Below are positions 58,903-64,000 of a stretch of 64,000 bases of DNA, piece by piece. The notes under the pieces are model-generated. The model had not been told where the DNA came from. It searched no databases and saw only the letters and a program-made list of their open reading frames with translations. The stretch is from the NCBI RefSeq assembly GCF_029869545.1, contig NZ_JARWQD010000290.1, forward strand, positions 59,682-123,681, in the 5' to 3' direction. The DNA comes from Nocardia wallacei (lineage in GTDB: Bacteria; Actinomycetota; Actinomycetes; Mycobacteriales; Mycobacteriaceae). The translations under genes and the position numbers were made by a program. Every line of letters begins with the position of its first letter. The first letter of the stretch is position 1.

Positions 58903-59786
58903 TGGTGCTCCTTTGAGATTGCCAGAATCAAGGCCCTCGAGTTGGATGCATTCAACGCTACACGCCGTATCTCCCGCAACGCATCCCGATAGAGCTGTAT
59001 CTCCTCGTCCCGCTCCAGGTAGAGGTCCCCGGCATAGCCCTCCACGTAGACGATCGGAGGCTCCATCAGCCTGGACTGCGGCAACATCGGGAACTCCAGT
59101 AGCGAGAACGACCCCGCGAGCGAACCGAGATGTCCTGTGGCATCGAACGGCACGATCCGGATCGAAACATTAGGCAGCTCAGCCACTTTCAGCATGCGCT
59201 CCAACTGCCCGAGCATCACAGCAGGTCCGCCCATCTGATCGCGCAGGACGGTCTCGGACAAGATGAACTCGACCTGGAAGTCCGGGTTTCCGAGACGTAC
59301 TTGCCTGCGTTTCGTCCACTCGATCCGCCTTTCGACCAATTCCGATGACACATTGGGGTTTTCGGTCCACGCCACCGCGCGCCGGTACTCCGGAGTCTGG
59401 AGCAAACCAGGAATTACGGCCAGCTTCCAGCACGAGAGCCGGTTGGCTGCCTCCTCCAGCGCGATGTAGTGGTTGAATTCCGCCTTCATCTCATCGATGT
59501 ACGGCCGCCACCATCGACCCCCGTGCTCGCGGGATGCTTTGGCTTCCTGCAACAGCGCCAACAGGATTCGCCGCTTCTCGTCGGTCACCCCGTACGCATC
59601 GCACAGGGCGTTCAGCTGGAAACTGGTGATGCGGGTGGATCTTCCCTCCTCGAAGCGGGAGATCGACTGCGGTGACGTCTCGGCCAAGCGGGCGGCCTGA
59701 GCCTGCTGGATGTTGCGGGCCAGGCGCAGGCGGCGGAGCTCGCGGCCCAGGGCGCGACGTGCGAGAGTACTACCGGCGACGCTCAT
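58896..59786 (-). CDS. XRE-family HTH regulator with DUF5753 domain
   Basis: A 296-residue protein. The N-terminal HTH reads LGRELRRLRLARNIQQAQAA then ETSPQSISRFEEG. The C-terminal ~190 residues match DUF5753: IPGLLQTPEYRRAV, then SETVLRDQMGG and later LLEFP with a VYVEG strand. The start ATG has GAGG about ten bases upstream. It overlaps and probably co-translates with the DUF397 gene. The signal is unknown. Confidence 0.88.
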   Translation of the reverse strand: MSVAGSTLARRALGRELRRLRLARNIQQAQAARLAETSPQSISRFEEGRSTRITSFQLNALCDAYGVTDEKRRILLALLQEAKASREHGGRWWRPYIDEMKAEFNHYIALEEAANRLSCWKLAVIPGLLQTPEYRRAVAWTENPNVSSELVERRIEWTKRRQVRLGNPDFQVEFILSETVLRDQMGGPAVMLGQLERMLKVAELPNVSIRIVPFDATGHLGSLAGSFSLLEFPMLPQSRLMEPPIVYVEGYAGDLYLERDEEIQLYRDALREIRRVALNASNSRALILAISKEHQW

Positions 59787-60046
59787 CTCGTTAGCCTCAC
59801 TTATCAGTGAACGGATTTTTGGAAGCCTTCAGCTGGTGACGTTCGCGCAATGATCCCCGTTCAGGCAGTCTGGCACATTCCGGGCGGAAATGTGTAGGTG
59901 TCGATGCCGATTCGGTGAATTTCGGTGTGTACTTGGTCCGCCTCGGTAGCCGGGGGGTTCCGCAATGATCCCCGAATTTCGTTGCGCCGGTTCACACTCG
60001 GCCTCCGAGGCGTATTCCCTGCTGCCCGGAACAACCGGAGAACACC
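59787..60046. other. Intergenic region with a 14-base direct repeat
   Basis: About 260 bases between the divergent XRE and DUF4254 genes. CGCAATGATCCCCG occurs at 59846-59859 and 59961-59974 (spacing 115). It presumably contains both promoters. Confidence 0.4.
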
Positions 60047-60478
60047 ATGGAGCCCGTGGATATTCTGCCTTCGAAAAACCAGATTCTGGCCGCCTGCCGC
60101 GGGATGACTCAGCCCGAGCATGCGCTGTTGCGATGCGCGAAAGAACTCGGCGAATTGCACGAACGGCGACTGGCGGTCGATGCCCCGGACGCCGAGGAGA
60201 TCGACCGGCGCCGAAGGGAACTCAGGGCGAGTATCGATTTCTGGATAAACGACCGGCTCCCGCCGTCCCACGGCTGCGCGCGAATACACACCGAGCGGCT
60301 CGGCTCGGTGGTCGACCGCCTGGCCGAATTCACCGCATGCGCCTACTCGGCCCTCGCCGGAACCTCGGACTGGGACCTGTTCGACGCCTGGGAACGCCTC
60401 GCCGAACTCGGCGTCGCCTACGAAGACCTGGCCACCGAGGTCACCGTGGGCCTGCGCCGCCTCCCCGGCGGCAACTGA
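60047..60478 (+). CDS. DUF4254 protein
   Basis: A 143-residue protein starting with MEPVDILPSKNQILAAC, followed by a helical DUF4254 pattern: LAxLHExR, then EIDRRRxEL, HTERLGSVVDRLAEF and a C-terminal helix. The ribosome-binding site GGAG lies seven bases before the ATG. DUF4254 proteins are found widely in actinobacteria, sometimes near glycosyltransferases. The function is unknown and the neighbours here are ESX-related. Confidence 0.8.
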   Translation: MEPVDILPSKNQILAACRGMTQPEHALLRCAKELGELHERRLAVDAPDAEEIDRRRRELRASIDFWINDRLPPSHGCARIHTERLGSVVDRLAEFTACAYSALAGTSDWDLFDAWERLAELGVAYEDLATEVTVGLRRLPGGN

Positions 60479-60602
60479 CACCCGGCGGTGGCGACGATTG
60501 CATGGCCAAAACGGAAAAGGTACGGTCAAGCACGAGTTTTACCAAGGGGTGGGGAGCCGGTCCAGCCCCGTGACACCGGGTCACCGGCGGCGAAAGGACG
60601 AC

Positions 60603-61181
60603 ATGGTCAGCTGGGGGAAGATCGTTCGCGGCGCGGCAGCCATCGCCGCAGCGGCCGCGCTGGTGTCCGGGTGCAATTCCGGGAACGAGGGCGACCCGGA
60701 GCCGTCCGGGGCATCGGGCACCAGTGCGGCACCGGTGCCGGGGTACGACCCCTGCACGCAGATTCCGCACAGCGCGCTGGACTCACTGCAGCTGCACGGG
60801 AGCATTCCGCGAGAAAGCTCGAACAGCGGTCTCAAATGGTTCGGCTGCCAGTGGGTTCGATCCGACTGGTACGCAGTGGACATTGTGGTGACCAACACAA
60901 CGCTGAGCAAGATACGGGAGCAGGGCACCTCCTCGACTCCACTCTTCGTTGTTCAGGACCTGAAATCGTTCACCGTCGCCGGGCGGCCCGCTCTCTCCAA
61001 CCGGCAGTCACGTGATCATCCAGACCAGCAGTGCACAGTTAATGTGGAGATCAAGGGCGGAAGCCTTGAGTTCTTCCTCAGCAACCCCAGGGAGAACCGG
61101 AAGGGTGGAGGCCTCGATTCCTGTCAGCTGGCGCAGGAGGTTGCCGAGAAGGTCGTCCCAACCTTGCCCGCCGGGACGTAG
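60603..61181 (+). CDS. DUF3558-like lipoprotein
   Basis: A 192-residue protein. ATG 60603 is preceded by AAAGGA at the right distance; the longer frame is not used. The signal peptide ends in the lipobox LVSGC. The mature part has the DUF3558 look: DPCTQIPHSAL…, later Cys residues (FGCQW, QQCTV, SCQLA). DUF3558 lipoproteins often accompany ESX genes. Membrane anchoring outside the cell is expected. Confidence 0.82.
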   Translation: MVSWGKIVRGAAAIAAAAALVSGCNSGNEGDPEPSGASGTSAAPVPGYDPCTQIPHSALDSLQLHGSIPRESSNSGLKWFGCQWVRSDWYAVDIVVTNTTLSKIREQGTSSTPLFVVQDLKSFTVAGRPALSNRQSRDHPDQQCTVNVEIKGGSLEFFLSNPRENRKGGGLDSCQLAQEVAEKVVPTLPAGT

Positions 61182-61219
61182 CTCTGGTTGGATCTCATCT
61201 GGGGCGTAGGGAGGGAATC

Positions 61220-61735
61220 ATGGCTGACGATGTTAAACCACCAGCGAATAGTCCGTTCTCGAATATGGTGACCGAGGCCAGCGAGGGGCGGATCGGCCTC
61301 CGGATGGACCTGGAGCAGTTCGTGCATCTCGATCGCGACTGCCAGACCTTCATCGAAAAAATCAACCAGATCCAAGCGATCATGGACCGAATCTCCGCGC
61401 AGGAGGTGTGGGGCCTCGGCGAGGGATACCACGGCGATGGCAAGGACCTGATCTCAGGCAAGAAGGTAGTCGAGTGGTTCAGGACAAAGTCCAAGAACCC
61501 CGGCGACACCGAAGAAAATGCCACCAGCAACAGCGTATGGGCGGTGATGGTGTCCCACAAGAAGGCAGTGATGGACATCCAGGAGACTTACCGCAAGATC
61601 CGGGAGCAGATCACCAGCCAAGACGCTGAGGCAGCAGCCCGCTACAAGCAGCTCGAGGAAACCTTGCCACAGCAGCCTCCGGCGACGCCCCCGGCGTTCC
61701 ACGTCCAAGGCTTGCCGCCCCGCACATCAAGATAG
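61220..61735 (+). CDS. ESX-cluster protein of unknown function
   Basis: A 171-residue protein with GGGAGGGAAT just before the ATG. It is helical, contains one YHGDG turn and has a proline-rich tail. No WXG or PPE motif is seen. It sits 12 bases before the PPE-like gene in the same direction, so it is probably part of a T7SS operon. Confidence 0.7.
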   Translation: MADDVKPPANSPFSNMVTEASEGRIGLRMDLEQFVHLDRDCQTFIEKINQIQAIMDRISAQEVWGLGEGYHGDGKDLISGKKVVEWFRTKSKNPGDTEENATSNSVWAVMVSHKKAVMDIQETYRKIREQITSQDAEAAARYKQLEETLPQQPPATPPAFHVQGLPPRTSR

Positions 61736-61747
61736 AGGGGAACTGAC

Positions 61748-62944
61748 GTGACTGGAGACATGCCACCGCTCGGATACGAGCCGGGCAAGATTCCTGCGGG
61801 TGGTCCGCTGGCCGCGATCTGGAAGGAAGGCGAGCTGAAGCGAGCTTTCGATCCGCTGAACGTAGAGGACACTTACAACGCGGCTCGCCAATACGAGACC
61901 GCCGTAAATCTCTGGGAACAGGGAGTGCAAACCTTCGCCCGTTCCATCAACCGCTCCATTTCCGAAGCGTGGGAAGGCGCCTCGGCCGAGGCCGCCAAGA
62001 CCGCGATCCAGAACTACACCGCCGACGCCCAGAAATTGACTCCCGCGCTGGAGGATATGGCGAACAAGATGGGGCGGTCCGCGGAGGCGGTGGTGAATAC
62101 CAAGAAGGCGATCCCGGAGAGCGTGCACATCGACGCCACCTCCTGGTTGTGGCCGCCGCACCGGTTCGATCTGGAGGAGCGGCAGGGCCAGGCGCGCCAA
62201 CAGGCTTGGGAGGCATACAAATCCGGGTACGTCTCGCCGCTGGGCGAGGTCGACACCTCGATCCCGGTGTTGCCGCCCGCCGCCGATCCGACCAAGCCGA
62301 TCGAATTCAAGGCGCCGGTTCAGGACGGCGGTGGTGACGACAACGGTGGTGGCGGCAACGGCACCGGCGGTACGGGCAGCTGGGACCCGGGCAGCGAGGA
62401 CGGCGGCACCGGTACGACGAACCCGGAGCAGCAACCGACCGACGGATCCGGCACCGAGACACCGGATCTGTCGGGGCTCACCGGTTCCGAGACCGCTTCG
62501 GCGGGCACGGATCCCACTGCCGTGCAGCCGTCGTCGTTCGATCCGACCGCGACCTCGACCACGCCCAGCTCCTTCTCCGGCGGGTCCGGCGGCGGCGCGG
62601 GTAGTGGCGGGGGCGGTGTCGGAGGCATCGGTGGCGTCGGCGCGATCCCCGGTGGCCCCGGGCGCAGCGTGCCCGGCACCGGAGGCGGGTTCGGACAGGG
62701 TCCCGCCGCCGCGGCGGCCGCGGCGGGGCGCGGTGGCGCCGGAATGCCCGGCATGGCCGGGATGCCCGGCATGGGCGCCGCCGGGCGCGGGAAGGGCGAG
62801 GACGACGAGAAGGACCGCCGGACACCCGATTACCTCATCAATGCCGAGAACGCCGAGGAGTTGATCGGCGACCAGCCGAAGACGATTCCGGGCGGTGTGA
62901 TCGGCGGCGACTACGACCGCTATCACCGGCCGAAGCAGGAGTGA
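61748..62944 (+). CDS. PPE/WXG100-like secreted protein
   Basis: A 398-residue protein with a GTG start and GAGGGG just upstream. The N-terminal ~180 residues are helical with the WXG-type turn AWEGASAEAAKTA and a second helix pair, as in PPE proteins. The remaining residues are Gly-rich with repeated G-G-x and G-[TS]-G and a C-terminal conserved stretch (DRRTPDYLINAENAEELIGD). Such proteins are exported by ESX machinery. An EspG-like chaperone follows at 62982. Confidence 0.8.
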   Translation: MTGDMPPLGYEPGKIPAGGPLAAIWKEGELKRAFDPLNVEDTYNAARQYETAVNLWEQGVQTFARSINRSISEAWEGASAEAAKTAIQNYTADAQKLTPALEDMANKMGRSAEAVVNTKKAIPESVHIDATSWLWPPHRFDLEERQGQARQQAWEAYKSGYVSPLGEVDTSIPVLPPAADPTKPIEFKAPVQDGGGDDNGGGGNGTGGTGSWDPGSEDGGTGTTNPEQQPTDGSGTETPDLSGLTGSETASAGTDPTAVQPSSFDPTATSTTPSSFSGGSGGGAGSGGGGVGGIGGVGAIPGGPGRSVPGTGGGFGQGPAAAAAAAGRGGAGMPGMAGMPGMGAAGRGKGEDDEKDRRTPDYLINAENAEELIGDQPKTIPGGVIGGDYDRYHRPKQE

Positions 62945-62981
62945 CGTCCGCGGACCACCGCCCGATCGATGGAGCACACGC

Positions 62982-63737
62982 ATGGCCGAATGGGTATGGG
63001 AGCCCGATGATTTCGCGGCGCTGTGGTACAGCGACGCCAACGACCGGATCCCGAACCTGTTGCGTTACACCAGTCGTTTCGCCTTTCAGGACGAATTCGA
63101 CGCGCACCGGGTCGCCGTGCGGCAGCGCTACGGCGAGGACGAGCTCGAGCAGATCCAGCTCGCCGTGCACACGCTGACCACCTCGGATATGCGCATCGAA
63201 ATCCTCGGCGGCACAACGAAATACAAAGGTAGCGCGGGCGAACAGCGGGTCTATCGGATCGTCGGCGCCCGCACCCTGTATCACGCCGCCGTGCTGCATC
63301 AGTTCACCCAGGGGGACATCGAGGGACGCATCCGGCTGCGGCTGTGCCGCTCGCAGGACCTGCCCGCCCGCCTGACCGACACGATTCCCGCCCGCGAGCC
63401 GGGCACCCAGCCCCCGATCATCGTCCACCCCGCCGACCTGCGCGACGACCGGAATACGTTGCGCGCCAACGAGCCCGCCCAGCGCTACCACCGCCTGCTC
63501 GAGGGCCCCGGCGACGGCGGCGGCTCGGCCCGCCTGCGCATCGGCGCCTTCAACACCGACCCCGCCACCTCCAACGTCGTCCAGTGGTACGACCTCCCCC
63601 ACGGCCGCTACATAGAAACCCGAGCCGAACACATCACCGTCCGCCCCCTCACCCCCACCGACCTCACCACCCGCTTCACCACCTGGATAGACCGCGCCCT
63701 AACCCGCCTCCGCGAAGACGAATACCAGCCCTGGTGA
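62982..63737 (+). CDS. EspG-like ESX chaperone
   Basis: A 251-residue protein. The start follows a GGAG ribosome-binding site. The sequence matches EspG: W-x-W-x-P-D-D-F-x-x-LW, RIPNLLRYTSRFAFQDEFDA, a middle strand region and GRYIETRAEHITVRPLTP. EspG binds the tip of PE-PPE pairs and escorts them to the ESX core. It is 37 bases past the PPE-like gene, its likely client. Its stop overlaps the palindromic element. Confidence 0.85.
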   Translation: MAEWVWEPDDFAALWYSDANDRIPNLLRYTSRFAFQDEFDAHRVAVRQRYGEDELEQIQLAVHTLTTSDMRIEILGGTTKYKGSAGEQRVYRIVGARTLYHAAVLHQFTQGDIEGRIRLRLCRSQDLPARLTDTIPAREPGTQPPIIVHPADLRDDRNTLRANEPAQRYHRLLEGPGDGGGSARLRIGAFNTDPATSNVVQWYDLPHGRYIETRAEHITVRPLTPTDLTTRFTTWIDRALTRLREDEYQPW

Positions 63738-63760
63738 TCCCGGCCAAAAGCACACCGGGA
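63736..63760. repeat. 25-base palindromic intergenic element, copy 2
   Basis: Identical to 45315-45339. Here it overlaps the stop codon of the EspG-like gene by two bases. The 28-base tandem units (63795-63878) follow, as tandem units follow copy 1. Confidence 0.7.
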
Positions 63761-63794
63761 ACGAGAAGGGGACTTGCCCACCGGGAATAGGGAA

Positions 63795-63878
63795 GCAAAC
63801 CGACCGCCGGGAAACAAGAGACGCAAACCGACCGCCGGGAAATAAAAGACGCAGACCGACGGCCGGGAAAGGAGGAGG
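63795..63878. repeat. Three tandem 28-base repeats
   Basis: Units begin GCAAACCGACCGCCGGGAAA at 63795 and 63823, with a diverged third unit (63851). They follow the palindromic element. The remaining bases to 64000 include an inverted repeat (63887-63896 with 63946-63955) and a direct repeat of GGCCCACTCTTCCCG near the end. No coding region is seen. Confidence 0.65.
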
Positions 63879-64000
63879 AGACAGCTCGCTGGGAACGACG
63901 GCAGCGGTCGCGCAGGATGGATGACAGAGCGCCAGTCCTTCCTTTGTTCCCAGCGGACCAGGCCCCACTCTTCCCGGCAGGGCGAGGCCCACTCTTCCCG

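Overview
The window is high-GC actinomycete DNA, most likely from Nocardia or a close relative in the Mycobacteriales. Supporting evidence: a WhiB regulator, a PknG-type kinase with a rubredoxin motif, type VII secretion (ESX) genes (WXG100-like, PPE-like, EspG-like, DUF3558 lipoprotein), an XRE/DUF397 pair, and DUF1707 and DUF4254 proteins. No rRNA, tRNA, CRISPR array or insertion sequence was seen.

Positions 2-39514 (+) are one uninterrupted reading frame, still open at the left edge, so the encoded protein exceeds 13,160 residues (about 1.4 MDa). It is a mosaic. Twelve copies of a short acidic linker (consensus DPVAIDLD) divide it into modules. In order these are: sigma-4-like and five GntR-type helices; two uncharacterised helical modules; a PP2C phosphatase; a degenerate EntD-type phosphopantetheinyl transferase; an ECF sigma factor with a zinc anti-sigma motif; sigma-2-like/LuxR arrays with a YdcF-like domain; a second ECF sigma factor with three sigma4-LacI modules; a large unknown module; a zincin (HEFLH); an MFS transporter between two papain-like copies; a DUF1023 hydrolase; a sugar-phosphate transferase; a papain-fold toxin-like domain lacking its histidine; and six APH-type kinase folds. 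The last five kinase folds alternate with a small repeated domain. This gene is the main candidate for an undescribed system: a polyprotein-like assembly of regulators, enzymes and toxin-like folds.

Positions 39541-43946 (-) hold a WXG100-like protein convergent with the giant gene and a low-complexity one-helix protein. Positions 44087-45253 hold a glycosyltransferase and a WhiB3-like regulator facing each other across a strong hairpin. A compound intergenic repeat follows. Positions 45530-50584 (-) carry two paralogous STAND-ATPase/LuxR regulators six bases apart.

Positions 50706-57074 hold a RibD/DHFR-like reductase, a secreted protein, a MerR regulator, a DUF1707 membrane protein, a PknG-like kinase and a divergent SPFH/zinc-ribbon protein. 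A nearly identical inverted-repeat element lies upstream of the secreted-protein gene and the SPFH gene. Positions 57138-59786 hold a VapBC pair, a TetR gene with a rearranged 5' end, an amidohydrolase remnant and an XRE-DUF397 pair. Positions 60047-63737 (+) hold a DUF4254 protein and a short ESX-type cluster. The right edge is repetitive non-coding DNA.
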